Source of the DNA: Cryptomeria japonica
Lineage: Eukaryota; Streptophyta; Pinopsida; Cupressales; Cupressaceae
Direction of reading: 5' to 3'
NCBI RefSeq assembly: GCF_030272615.1
Contig: NC_081414.1
Location: 341,422,717-341,486,716, forward strand
Length of the DNA stretch: 64,000 nucleotides
The notes below the pieces were generated by a model that saw only the letters and a program-made list of their open reading frames with translations, searched no databases and was not told the origin of the DNA. The position numbers and the translations under genes were made by a program. Within the stretch, counting starts at the first letter, position 1. Each line of letters begins with the position of its first letter. Of this stretch, positions 1 through 11,891 are shown piece by piece.

Positions 1-813
1 AAGGAAGGATGACAAGGAAGCAGTGGTATGCCCCCTCGAGAGGACATGTGGGTTCCAAGAACATGGGTGTTCTCTCAAAATAGATAAGACTAAAGGATGA
101 AAAGAAAACTTGGAGGGATACAAAATGTGAATAAGTTGGAACCTCTAGGTGAAAAGGGGAGATGGAATGAAAGGGGATATGATAGGTTTACATGGAAGAT
201 GGATGGAAAGGATGGGATTGTTGTTATGAATTATCCGAAGAGTAATCCTAGGTTTGATTTTGCAAAGAATTATCAACAACACTGATTATAGGAATCAAAA
301 TGTAATGAATATTCGATGGGTGGAACAGACTCGCATACAATAGGTTATCTCAATGTATGAAAGTGTACATGTCACCGTGACTGAATATATGAGGTATATG
401 AGTTGGATGGTATCCTTGTGCGTTCAAGTCCTTTACGGGGACTTGATTGGAATATGCAAAAGAATGGGCCACCCAACTATACCAACATACTCAAAGTTAA
501 TGCAAGACTTGTTGGATCAAACAGGAGAAACCATTAAAGACACCATGTGCCAAAAACTATGCCCCAATGTACACCAAACCATATATAACAAGATATAGAA
601 AGATCAAGGCAACCATGAATAGGCATAGGCCTAGAACAAAAAATAAAATCAAAGTAGAAAGATCATTCAAGCAAATGAATTGTTTGGCCACAAACATCTC
701 TTGCCAAGAGTAGGACATGGATTTGGATATGATTTCTAGGCAGGGGAAGGATGCATCTCTGTGGGCATGATGATGAAAAGTGTCACAAGGGGAAGAGGGG
801 TGCAAGGGTATGT

Positions 814-958
814 GTGCTCACACACGTGTGAGCACATCCTGGGAAGAGCAACAGTCATAGGGAAAAGGGGAATGTATGCTCACACATGTGTGAGCAAACT
901 TTGGGAAGCCCACTTGTCTTGGGGAAAAGGGGAAGGTGTGCTCTCACATGTGTGAGCA
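814..958. repeat. Three tandem ~62-bp units with palindromic cores
   Basis: Three units spaced 63 and 62 bp apart each carry a CTCACA-TGTGAG type palindrome. The first core (814-835) has perfect 10-bp arms around AC. The second (877-896) is a perfect 20-bp palindrome. The third (939-958) is imperfect. Between the cores lies a conserved GGGGAAAAGGGGAA-like phrase. The spacing and symmetry are directly visible; the function is unknown. Confidence 0.8.
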
Positions 959-3900
959 ACCTAGGGAATTTCATGAAGTTGATAAGTGGAAAACTTGTGG
1001 AAAGGTGTAAGGGCTAGTGGAAGGGGACTTATGAGATATGAGCCAAAACTGGAAAGTTTAGTATTTTAAATTTGAATAAATACTAACTTGGATTGGGATT
1101 TGGGTTAATTAGTCTAATGGGGGGATAAGAAGATAGGTTTGTAGGAATTACAGAATTAGCCTAATTAACTATGAATTAATTTGGCTAAGTAGGATTAGGG
1201 ATAAAATTGGACTATTCCCTAAGGTATAATTTTATTTATTGAAATAAATAAATCTTTGGGAGGAATGGAAAGGGGTTATTAATTAAATTAAATTTAATTA
1301 ATTTAAAGGTAATAATAGGTTAATATGATTAATTAAATTAATCATGCAGTTCAAGAGATAATTAATTAAATATTAATTTAATCAATTTTATGTTTCTATA
1401 CATGATTAGAAAATGGCCAATCATTTAAGTCATGATAGGATTTTGAATTTTTAGTGTACTTTTACATTAAAAAAAAAGGGATGAATGATCTAATAACTTA
1501 GACCAACTTATTGTGATGACCCACTTGACTTAACCCAAAATTTTGACCTTTTTTTTCTCTTGTGTTTGATTCAATCACATACTCAAGTACATCTATCCAA
1601 ATAGGATAAGCATCCATCCAACTGAGATACGCATCCAGGGTAAAACCACAAACTTGTGTCACACTTTTATAAAGGAACTAGCCAACACAACTAAAACTGT
1701 TTAACTTCGACCTTATAAAAGTGACATTTTTAAATTGAATTTTGAAATGATGTAAACTACTCAAACGCAAAAATATTAATGAAATTTAGGTCTTTTGTTT
1801 TTTAAATTTTTTTTGAAAAAAATTGATATTTTTTTATAAATTCAAAGACAAATTTTTCATTGCTGAAAAATGCTGAAAATTAGGGGTTCTAGTCGGCATC
1901 ACCAAAAAAATGAAAAATAGACTTTATTTTTTTTGATTTTTTTTTTCCAAATAGAGAACATATATATGCAGTGTTAAAAAAAATTAAAAAATTGATGTAT
2001 ATTTTTCTCGTTATAATATTTTCAAGTCCAACATAGCTAAATTTGACAGTTTTCATTCGATATCACCTTTTGACTACTAAATTTATCATTAACCAAAAAA
2101 AAACCATTTTCGAGAAGATTCTCTCATCTAGTGAAAAAAATATTTTTAAAATATTTTTAAATATCATTTGATTTTTTTAAAAATTTCTAATCAACCTCTT
2201 TTATAACTTTAAAAAGCTACTCCCAATGTTTAATTAATAAAAAATATTAAAATTAATCAAAATACTTAAAAAATTATATTTCTAGATTCATGACTTTGAG
2301 CTCTACAAAAAGGTATTTTTAAATTTTTGCAAAAAAATATTCTACTTGAAGAAAAATTGAGTAGAAGTGAGAAGTTTGAGAAATACATATTTTTTCACCA
2401 TTTTTGTGCCACATCACATGACACATAGGACAGTCTGGTCAGACTAACCTTTGTTATAACAATTAAAAAAAAATGATTTTTTTAATGGAAGCATTTGAAC
2501 GAAGGGGAGTTCGGCTGAACTCTCAGTGCCATTTCATCGCCATGCAACCCGAGGGTAGTCCAGCGAGACTACCCTCAATTGGCCCATAGTGTGACACAAC
2601 TCCATGCTTTTCCCCTCCATCTAACCATACGGGTTAAGCATCTATCAATACGGGACATGAGGTTTCATCTATCCAATTCAGGATAGGCATCTACCCAAAT
2701 GGAGTAGGCATATATTCATAAGAATAGGAAATGCTCTAGCCAGAGACTTTAGATTCATCAAGACCATCTTGGTGCTAAGTCACTTTCTAGAGGCTACACT
2801 CCCGTACTAGGAGTGCATCAAGGTTGCCATCCTTAGGACTAAATGAATTTTTTTATTTAAGAAGCTTGAGTTCTGCCTCAGAATTTGGCCTAAAGCCTCG
2901 ATAAGTCAAACGAATCCATACGGGGTTCCTTTCGAGTATGCATTGAATTACTTTTGATCTTCCAATTAGTGTTATCCATACCAATTGATTCAAATAATAA
3001 GGACCTTCAAAAACCAACTACTCAACCTTAACCAAATCCTAATTCCTATCCTTGTTCTCCTGAGTACTAGGGACAACTCCATCCCTAGTTTGCCTTCATA
3101 CCTGTTTCAACATGGGATCAAGGTGTAAAATATGTAGTTCTAGTTTCTAAATATGGTTTAATGTAAATTATTTGCTGGGTAGGCAACCCTTTCTAGGGTC
3201 AATGTCCCAAACAGTTTCTTTGTGGTTGTTATCCACAATGGTAGCTCTATAGTAAAAAGGCTCAAGGTGGACTTCTTCTTTTGACTAAAACAACTAAGTC
3301 CTATTTCCTAAGAAATATGTCACCCTTGACCCATTAACCTCCATTGAATTCCATCAAGATAAATATTTTTTTAAGAATCATCACACACAATCAAACGCTA
3401 ATGGGGTTTCTAAATTTTAACTGAACGGATGATAGTTCATTTAAAACTTATCCTTTTAGATTATCAATCCAAGGGGGATTACCCACCCCTTGTATTTTTA
3501 CTTCCAAATGACCCTTATTTCTCCCTCATAATTTATAGGGACGATGGGCTATAGACACCGTTGTTGCAGCTTTATTAGGCGTAAAGTGCAGAAGTTCAAC
3601 ACAATGACATTACCCATAAGCATGACCTAGAGGCACCATATATACTGAACCCTGTTAAGTTTTTGGTTTTGTCTCCTCTTGTTTAGTTGTTTAACTAGGA
3701 ATTCAACTATAAATTCATGAATCTTAGGTAAAGAAATATACTAATACAACTATGAAAATGAACTATTATATGCAAAGAATTATTGCTTGGATTTTAAATA
3801 AGATTTTAATTTTATATAATTGAAAGGAACATGAAAATAAACAAATAAAATCTTTGAAGGAAAATAATGATAATAACTGAACTCTAAAACTTGAACTAAA

Positions 3901-5462
3901 TACATGAAAGTACTAATTGCTTGAAAACTATGATACTTGTAAGAGTTAGCTTATGAAAATGATTTGAATTACTTGCAAGATACTAATTGCTTTGAAACAA
4001 AAACTATTACTTTTAAATATGAAACCTATTACTTAAAAGGTACTAAATTGCTTGAAGAAAATTAAATTATTAAATAACAAGACTTTGGAAATGAATTTAA
4101 TATTTATTTATTTGAAGGAGAAAAAATTTATTTAATAGTAAGCTTGAAAATAACCACATTATTTTTAAATACCAATTGTATGAAAATAAGATTAGAAGAG
4201 AGTTTAAACACTTGCTAGTTAACCAATGTAAATAATAGTAAGACTCCTAATAATTCTAATCAATTTAATTTTAGTTTCTTTTGGACTAATGTCAAATCCT
4301 TTACAAAATTATAATGAGATAAACTAACTATTCCTTCCACTGAAAATAATGTTAACTTTATCTTTAGATATTTCCTATAAACGATAACCTTATCAATTTC
4401 AAATTCATAGAAATGAGCTAATTTGCTTTGCTCCTAAAATTTAGTTCATGAAAAATTATTACTTAATTTTCTAACTAACTAATCATGGAAAACTCATTTG
4501 CTTGATTAAGACAATAATCCAAAGAAAAATTCTAGATCAACAAATTTAACTTTATTTGACCTCCAAACTAAGTTTCATTAATCATTTACACCAAAAGATA
4601 ATTATTTAATTTGAGATGTAAAAAGGACTTCTCTCATCCTAATTTCTCTTTTAGTAAAGAGAAACTAGATAAATCTATGGTTTTTAAAGTAATGTTTCAT
4701 ATTTCGGTTTTTATTCATTTCTAACTACCAATGATCATTATTGTTTATATTTTAGATTTGAGATTTTTTTACTCCAATCAAGTTAGTTAATGTCCCTAAC
4801 TTATTAAAAAAGTAATCATCAAAATATTTAGTTTATCTAAACTAATTCAAATAAAATTTCAATAAAAATTTCATAATAAATATCACTCAACTTTCAACTA
4901 ATTAATAGATTCAATTATACTAATTTCTTTATAACTACTACCATGACTCATTTAAATTGCTTTTGATCAATTTTTGGAATAGAAACAAATTAAAACAAAT
5001 ATCCAAGAATCTATTTAAAGGCTTTATAATTTATTATGAAGCACTTCCAAGACTGATTATTTTACCAACTTCTTTACCCTTTTAATTAATAATTAATTTG
5101 ATCTAATTAGTTACTTAGTGATTAATCAATTTATAAATTATTACTCACTTTTAGAGATTAAATTAATTTTAAAATTTGGGAAATTACTTTCAACTAGTTT
5201 TGCAACATGAATCCTCTTAATAGATTTAACTAATGTAGTTTTTTTATGATCATAATACGTCATTTTTGCAAAATATCTTATAATTTAATTACAAAAGAAT
5301 TAAACTATTTTATTAATTATTATTTTTTATTTTATTTTTTAATTTTTTTGGGGGATAACATTTAAAGAATAGCTAATTAAGATCAATGCTATTTGCCTTG
5401 TCAAAATTGTTAATAAATTAAATTTCAACTTGTATCTATTTATGTTTTGTTTTGTTTTGTTT

Positions 5463-5467
5463 GATTT
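5463..5467. repeat. Left target-site duplication of the first gypsy element (imperfect)
   Basis: GATTT directly precedes the left LTR and AATTT (16760-16764) directly follows the right LTR. Four of five bases agree, as expected for an old 5-bp Ty3/gypsy target duplication. The surrounding T-richness weakens the evidence. Confidence 0.5.
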
Positions 5468-7125
5468 TGTGTAGGGGAAAAAGCGAGACTAGGTTAACAT
5501 GCCCTAATCCTACCTTTTGACACACATTACGGAATAGGAAAGAGCCTAGAGGTATCACACAATTGGCTACTTCTTCTTGTGAAAGAGAGAGCCACGGGCT
5601 ACCTATTAGGATTTCTATTCCTTTGTTGTAATTGAAAGATAAAATGATACAAGTTCAAATCCTAACCCCAAAATGCATGTACAAACGAATAACAAGATTG
5701 CAGAATTGAGATTAAACAATGAATAGCTGTAAATACAAGGACGAAATAAGAATACAGATGCATACCTGGAGTCAAAATCTAATTGAAAATGTTCAGGACG
5801 GGGGCGCGGGTGCCACTGTCCTGATACTGTGCTGGAAACTACACCTGAAACTGTTGTCTTGCACTCTGGAAACTGTCAGAAATGCTGTCTGTCAGGAGGA
5901 CCAGGGCACCCAGCGCCTCTATCCCAGGGACCAGGGCACCCAGCGCCCCTGTCCTGGCAGGACCAGGGCACCCCATGCCCCTGTCTAGGTCTTTTGCACT
6001 GCAATTTGGTATGGAGTGCTGTCTCGACCTACTTTTCTTGGATCTGTCACCTGTGGCATCGTCCGAGTCCCAAAACCTGCACTTATATCTGAAAAGGGTG
6101 TGGGCGGCTATATAGGGTTTTGCCTTAGTCAAACCCCCACTTTGGTGATTTCCACCTCCATGAATAGCCAAGTTGTATTGTAAAATGTATTGTGTGTGCA
6201 GACCTTGTGTGTGTGCAAGATCCTAAAATGCAAGCAAGAAAACTAGAGCAACCTAGAAAGTAAACCCTAATTGCTTGTAAATGACGATGTAAATGCTCTA
6301 AATCGAGATGCAAAGTGATTTAAAGCATGAATAAGTGATGTATTGAAGCTTATGCAAAGACATGAAAACAACATGAAATCATACCCAACCCCCAAGGGAA
6401 GGGGTACAAGCCAATCTTCAGTCGGTAATCTCCTATTGTTCTTCAATGTCTTCCAAGCCCTAAACGGATGAATGAAATTGATAAATTCTTGATAGAGGGA
6501 TGTTGAATGTTGTTGAAGTCTTCAAAGATCTGCTCTTTCACTGCATATGAGGTTCTTGAAAACAAAAATCGGATCCTTTCAAATGAAGAAAGAGAGCTCT
6601 TATGTATGAAACCCTAGGTCATAATTTCATCTTTTGGCCGACCTAGAGATTGAATTTCCCGCCAATTTCTTGGGGTTAAGCTTTATTTTATGATTGGATT
6701 ATGCTCCTAAAATTTTGGGAAAAATGTCCGGGACCATGTGCACTCCAGGCGCCACGGTCCCAACAACTTTTCACCAAATTTTCAGGGCCGTCGGATATGA
6801 TGATTTTAGAGAGAATCCCGAAGTTATAGGTGATTTCGAGATGTTTTGACCCCCAAAACCAAGCCCCCATGTTCAAAATAGGACTTAATTAGGGTTTTTG
6901 ATTGAATGATGTATTGGAGGAATAAAATGAAAAGGGCACATTTAACGAAAGGGCCCAACTTTATGATGCAGAGGACGATGAAATAGGACCTTAGACCTAA
7001 TTAATTTGATTAATTAAGTGCTAAAGGAGAAATGCAATGCAAAGTGTAAAATGCACCAAGGTGGGTGCTAAACTAGGTGTGAAATTGTACCACCCTAGCA
7101 AGTGCGTACAATTTACGATGCTACA
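5468..7125 (-). repeat. 3' LTR of the first gypsy element
   Basis: This 1658-bp copy matches 15101-16759 along its whole length with scattered substitutions, many C/T or G/A. In element orientation it starts TGTAGCATC and ends CCCTACACA, the expected TG...CA. Inside it (about 5906-5990) is a short GC-rich tandem repeat built on a 'gaccagggcacccagcgcc' unit. Short open frames inside it are shadows of LTR sequence and not genes. Confidence 0.93.
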
Positions 7126-7140
7126 TTTAGCCCCCACTTT
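7126..7140 (-). other. Polypurine tract of the first gypsy element
   Basis: On the minus strand the sequence directly before the 3' LTR reads AAAGTGGGGGCTAAA. A G-rich purine run touching the LTR is the expected primer for plus-strand DNA synthesis. Its position and composition support the element's orientation. Confidence 0.8.
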
Positions 7141-7733
7141 AGCGGTCATATGAGTACTACGTGCATATGCAAGCTAAAGTATAGAAAAGTAAACATCATT
7201 TGAAAAAGGATATATCCATAAGTTGTCGGACGAAGTCCCCAGCGGTATCTGTAGTACACAGTTAGGAACCGCACCCTACAAAACACACGTTAGATCACAA
7301 AATCACCTAATGCTTACTAAGGAAAGTGATGAAATTTGTGAGTAGCTATATGCCCCCCCTATTTCAACTTGCTTATTAGGGAGGTGAAATAGGGTAGCAT
7401 GTTTACTTATGACAAATTGTGTAAGAGAGTATTGATGAGGGATGTTCACTGAAAAGGCTTCATCAGAGCACTTTTTGGAACATCCTGAGAGTAGGGGAAT
7501 GAAAATATGATTCCTATGCAACAAACAGTTCAAAAATTGCATCTCCCAAACTCAAGTTATGATGAAATGAGTGATAGAGGAAAATTAGGGTTTCGAAAGT
7601 AAAGGTAAAGGAATGAAAGTATATACTTTGAAAGTGACATTTGCATTTGTCACTTTGTTGATTTCTGAATATTGTTCATTGCAGCAGAGCCCACATAGCC
7701 ATCATCATGCCTTCACGATGATTGGAGCATCCC

Positions 7734-8742
7734 ATGAGGATTGAGATCCTGCGACAGGTCGTGATCGATGACGAGCCACTGGACGAGGTGAGTTGACTGA
7801 ATGTTGACTTTTGATTTTCTGCATTTTGACTTTCTGTGATCGTTTGCGGACCCTAGAATATGAACATGGGTCCCACCAAGGGTTCCATGGTCCCTGTGGG
7901 GCGCCATGGTCCCTGACAGGGCGCCATGGTCCCAATCAGGACTTGGCGAGAGATATCAGGGTTAACATACGATGTTCGACAGTTTGCGTGAATGATTTTG
8001 ATGATTGAGTACTGATTATAGTTATGTTTTTGTGTTGCAGGGTCTCCCATACATGAGAGAGCATACGGTGGGATAGATTCTTCGCAGTTTGCGAGATCAG
8101 ATTCCCCGACTGACTCAGGCAGAGAGAGACACATTGTCGATCGTGGGTTTATGGTATGCGATCCTCATGCCGGCCATTCAATTCCATCTTGCGATGCTGA
8201 TGGCACTGATGGAGCGATGGGATCCTGACACATGCACATTCCATCTTCCAGTAGGAGAGCTGATAGTTACACTTGAGGATGTGTACCACATACTTCATCT
8301 TCCTATCAGAGGAGCTATTGTGACATATGCGACCAATCGGTCAACGGAGGACCATCAGAGGGAGCAGGTATATTGCATAGGGAGAGTCATGCTGAGCGAG
8401 ACGAGAGGTCACATCATGGTCAGCTGGCTCTTACATCCTACAGGAGAGATTCCCCTTGTGAGACGTCTTATGACCGCCATCATAGCACTAGCCGTCTGCC
8501 CTAATGGACGAGGCACGCACATGCATGGGGGTCTCACATGGTGCATCAGAGCTATGGAGAGACACAGGAGAGTATATGCTTGGGGTCAGAGTATGCTTGC
8601 ACATCTCTATCACGACCTTGAGGAGTATGTGTTTGGACAAGGTTGCAGCTTGATAACATGCACACTTCTGCAGGTGTGGATATTTGAGCACTTCACATGC
8701 ACCAGGCCTGTCGGCTTTCTAATGAGTACAGCTAGCGAGTAA
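7734..8742 (+). pseudogene. Antisense plant mobile domain (PMD) gene inside the gypsy element, two exons
   Basis: The protein matches the plant mobile domain family (PF10536-like, linked to MULE and other plant transposons). Hallmarks are ERWDPDTCTFHLPVGE, TVTLEDV-type VTLEDVYHILHLPI, and LLQVWIFEHF near the end. The open frame is 8089-8742. A good donor (GAG|GTGAGT) at 7788 and acceptor (TTTTTGTGTTGCAG) ending at 8040 would remove 253 bp. They join an 18-codon first exon starting ATG 7734 to the PMD frame in phase 0. One TAG stop (8074-8076) breaks the second exon, so this copy is probably dead. The frame ends at 8740-8742, much shorter than its relative at 50347-52640. It lies opposite to gag-pol, between integrase and the 3' LTR. 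The PMD call is firm by motif; the intron is inferred. Confidence 0.82.
7885..7942 (+). repeat. Three ~20-bp CCATGGTCCC repeats in the antisense intron
   Basis: CCATGG recurs at 7885, 7904 and 7924, each followed by TCCC and a GC-rich tail. The repeat sits inside the predicted intron of the PMD gene. The words GGGACCA and GGCGCC also occur in the LTR minisatellite of this element. Confidence 0.7.
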
Positions 8743-9390
8743 CCTAGGGTGTTTGCTTATCCAGCCACCAGCCCTAGGGATAGGAGATGATTTTATGATG
8801 TAGGATAGGTCATATTTTGGATGTATAATGACCTATATTTGTATACGATCCACATATATATATATATATATACATGCTTCTCTTTTGTCTCAAATGTGTT
8901 ATCTTTAATGCTTAAAACAATGTATATTTTGCTTTGATTAAATCTAATACATTTGGTAGGTGTACATGTATGTTCGGGATTTAATTTCCATGTGATTGAT
9001 TTCTCAATGCTCCATGATTAAATTGATACATGTGTGACTTAATTAAAATATTTAATCAAGTACTACATTGATGATAGGGAAGAAATATGCATTAAGTCTG
9101 AGAATCATATAACTAATGTGATTTGATTTTGAACTTAAACACAACATGATACGATTCTACTTAATGCATAAGACATTGCGGAATATGCTAGCATAATGGA
9201 AATGTAAATCTTTTACAATTTACATAAATGAATTCAAGACAAACTATAAAGTAAAGAAACACGCTTGTCAAGAACGAAGCAATATAGATTAAACACCATA
9301 ACATTTAATTCTATTTTGCTGTAATTAGGAGATACTAACATATTACCCAATGTCGAAGAACTGAAAAGAAGATAAATAAGGAATGAAGAA
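8743..9390. other. Non-coding spacer between the antisense gene and integrase
   Basis: No open frame with family features is seen here. A short TA microsatellite lies at about 8851-8871. The stretch becomes AT-rich toward the integrase stop codon and is probably untranslated sequence between the two convergent genes of the element. Confidence 0.5.
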
Positions 9391-10572
9391 TTAAGCATAA
9401 TATCTATGCAAGTGCATAGCATTTATAGGTTCTTTAAGAGGCGTACCGTCTACATCCGCTATCTTGTAAGCACCTGATCCATAATCTTCAATAACTATAT
9501 ATGGTCCAAGCCAATTAGGACTAAATTTTCCCTTTTCTGTAGGTAAGGCATTCACATTGCGCTGATTCTCATAGAGGACTAAGTCACCTATCGAGAAGGA
9601 ACATTGAATAACCTTATCATTATAGCTTCGTTGTAGAGTTTTGTGATACACTTGAATATGCTCAAGAGCATTTATACACTGTTCATCAAGCATCTCAAGC
9701 TGTTGAAGTCGTTGTTCTCTATAAGAGTCATCATCTACTATACCTTTGAGAGAAACCCTAAGTGATGGAATCTCTAACTCTAAAGGCATAATAGCATCAG
9801 CACCATAAACAAGATTATAAGGGGTAGTTCCTATAGCAATTCATACACTCATTTGGTAGGCCCAAAGAGCATAGATTAGCTGATTACTCCAATCCTTACC
9901 ATGCTTATTCACAGTTTTGCGAAGAATTTGTTCAATTATCTTATTGGATGATTCCGCTTGACCATTTGATTAAGGATAGTATGGTGTAGAAAATCAATGT
10001 TTGATATGATACTTCTCAAGGAATTTCTTCACGTCCTCATTCTTAAATGATGTCCCATTATCTAAGATTATAGTGGAAGGTATCCCGAATCAAGAAATGA
10101 TGTTTTCTAGAAGAAATTGACAAATCACTTCAGCAGTAGTAGAGCGAAGGGGAATAGCTTCTACCCACTTCGTAAAGTAATCTATTGCAGTTATAATGAA
10201 GGTGTGTCCTTGAGATGAAGGAGGAGAGATTTTACCAATGAGATCCAAACCCCATGTGGAGAAAGGCCAAGAAGCTACTTGAGAATGGAGTTCTTGGGCA
10301 GGAGCATGAATCAGATTATTGTGTTGTTGACATTGATGACATTTCTTAACAAATGAAAAAGAATCCTTCTGCATAGTTTGCCAATAGTATCCCATACGAA
10401 GCAATCTTTGAACCAAGGATTTGCCTCCAAAATGCCCCCCACAGGCACCTGAATGTGCCTCTTCAAGAGCAACGAGGATTTCTGATTTGTTAAGACAGTG
10501 AAGGAGAAGACCATCATAACCCCTTCGGTAAAGGACATTAGAAAGAATGATATACCTAGTAGATAGCGTGCG
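9391..10572 (-). pseudogene. Integrase domain of the first gypsy element
   Basis: Integrase inserts the cDNA copy into the genome. From N to C the frame shows an HHCC zinc finger (H at about 10453-10455, then HFGG and CHQC), the first catalytic Asp in GLDLIG, the second in ILDNGTSF (10060-10062) and the catalytic Glu in GQAES (9952-9954). The conserved GTTPYNLVYG and a C-terminal GPYIVIEDYGSGAYK segment follow. In-frame stops lie at 10090-10092, 9994-9996, 9970-9972 and 9841-9843. Three are TGA where Arg is usual and one is TAA where Gln is usual, so this is decay by point mutation. The terminal stop at 9391 looks natural. All three catalytic residues remain. Confidence 0.9.
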
Positions 10573-10761
10573 GATTCTAGCCCTAGTGTTCCTATTGGCG
10601 GAATTAGGAAAGGTACCATCGGTCAAATATCTTACGATATGCGAATACCATTCATCTGAGTCTACAAAGTCACAACATGTTACCAAGCTAGAATCATCTA
10701 CAATAGCTAGAGAAATAAGGTTGTGAATAACAAATTTAAGATCAACCACAGGGTCCTCTAA

Positions 10762-11133
10762 AGATACAAGAGAAGCCACACATGCCATTGCATCCGCATG
10801 TCGATTATCTTTTCGAGGAACAGGTTCCATGGTATAAGAATCAAATTTTTGTAATAAAGAGATAGCAAGATCTTTATATTGTGATAATTTGTCTTGTTTT
10901 GCTTGATACAGTCCTATTACTTGTCTTATAATCAATTGAGAATCTCCATAAATATGTATGTGCTTTATATTCAGAGCTAAGGCTACTTTTATTCCCGCTA
11001 CAAAAGCCTCATACTCAGCAATGTTATTGGTACACAGGAAATTTAGATGATAGGATAAGGGAATAGATTTCCTTGGAGAAATCAAAACAACACCTGCCCC
11101 CGATCCCGTACGACACTTAGAACCATCAAATTA
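10762..11133 (-). pseudogene. Second (archaeal-type) RNase H domain
   Basis: This is the additional RNase H found downstream of the RT-linked one in Tat/Ogre elements. It starts at FDGSKCRTGSGAGVVLISP and continues through NNIAEYEAFVAGIKVAL, IHIYGDSQLIIRQV and PRKDNRHADAMA. Acidic residues expected for catalysis are present in FDGS, AEYEA, GDSQ and HADA. A TAA at 11131-11133, just before FDGS, interrupts the frame where Tyr is common in relatives. The domain places the element in the Tat lineage. Confidence 0.88.
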
Positions 11134-11891
11134 TAATTCCCAAGTTTCATCTTTCTCTATAGAAAGAATGAAATCATCAGGGAAAGACTCCGAATTAGGG
11201 AAGGAGAAAGGTGAAGGGACCTCAATTAAGTGATCGGTCAATGCTTGCCCTTTAATTGCTCTTTGTGAAACAAAGTTAAGGTCAAATTCAGTTAACATCA
11301 TAACCCACTCAGCTAGGCATCCTGATAAATCAGTTTTAGAGAAAAGATGCTTCAAAGGATCAAACTTTACATGACATGGACTTCTGAATTTAAAAGATAA
11401 TGTCTCAATTTCTGAGTCGCAAACACCAAGGCCAAGCATTGTCTTTTTATCGCAGAATATCGGGTCTCATAATAGAGTAAGGTACGACTTATGTAATAAA
11501 CCAGACATTCCTTACCATCTTTATCATGTTGTGCCAACAATGCTGTGAGAGCATGAGAGGAAGCAGCTGTATACAGAAGGAAAGGTTTAGAAGGTTCGGT
11601 AGGTTGAAGAATAGGAGGACTAGCCAAATACACTTTTAAATCTTCAAATGCTTGCTGACAATCTTCGTTCCATTGAAAAGTGATATTCTTTTTGAGAAGT
11701 TGAGTAAAAGGAAAGGTACGATCCACAAGTTGAGATACGAACCTACGAATAGATTGAATCTTTCCTTGTAAGCTTTTAAGTTGAGACACATTTCTAGGAG
11801 GTGGCATGTTGACAATAGCATCTATTTTCTTAGTGTCCACCTCAATCCCACGATGCGAAACTATGAATCCTAATAGTTTTCCACTATCCAC
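11134..11891 (-). pseudogene. First RNase H / connection region of the polyprotein
   Basis: The segment starts after the RT with KLLGFIVSHRGIEVD and NMPPPRNVSQLKSLQGK, then FQWNEDCQQAFEDLK. The RNase H body follows with LLYTAASSHALTALLAQHDK and VYYISRTLL. The usual catalytic Asp of the first RNase H is not obvious: the motif reads YTAASSH. This fits the idea that the first domain degenerates in lineages with a second one. A frameshift near 11370 separates the part ending SEVHVM from the part starting KFDPLKHLF. The segment ends in SIEKDETWEL. Confidence 0.82.

Larger units (their letters stand above)
1..5467. other. AT-rich DNA without a supportable gene
   Basis: I find no protein family or RNA gene here. 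The first 1 kb is purine-rich and has only short open frames (for example 97-285 and 353-598) with no recognisable motif. It may be a very old retroelement remnant. From about 1200 to 2400 and from 3700 to 5460 the DNA is strongly AT-rich with many homopolymer runs. A loose 25-bp phrase around 'ggataagcat' recurs at 1590-1640 and 2640-2712. The stretch ends in a TTTTG-rich run into which the first LTR element is inserted. Confidence 0.5.

Noticed and set aside
814-958. Palindromic repeats as a CRISPR-like array
   Set aside because: Only three units, no uniform unique spacers, and the genome is a plant's.
5719-6171. Several overlapping ORFs in the LTR of the first element
   Set aside because: They overlap on both strands in a GC-rich minisatellite, recur in the other LTR with different stops, and show no family features.
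8089-8742. PMD gene as an independent host gene
   Set aside because: It lies wholly within LTR-bounded sequence, next to the polypurine tract side, and a counterpart occupies the same place in the second element.
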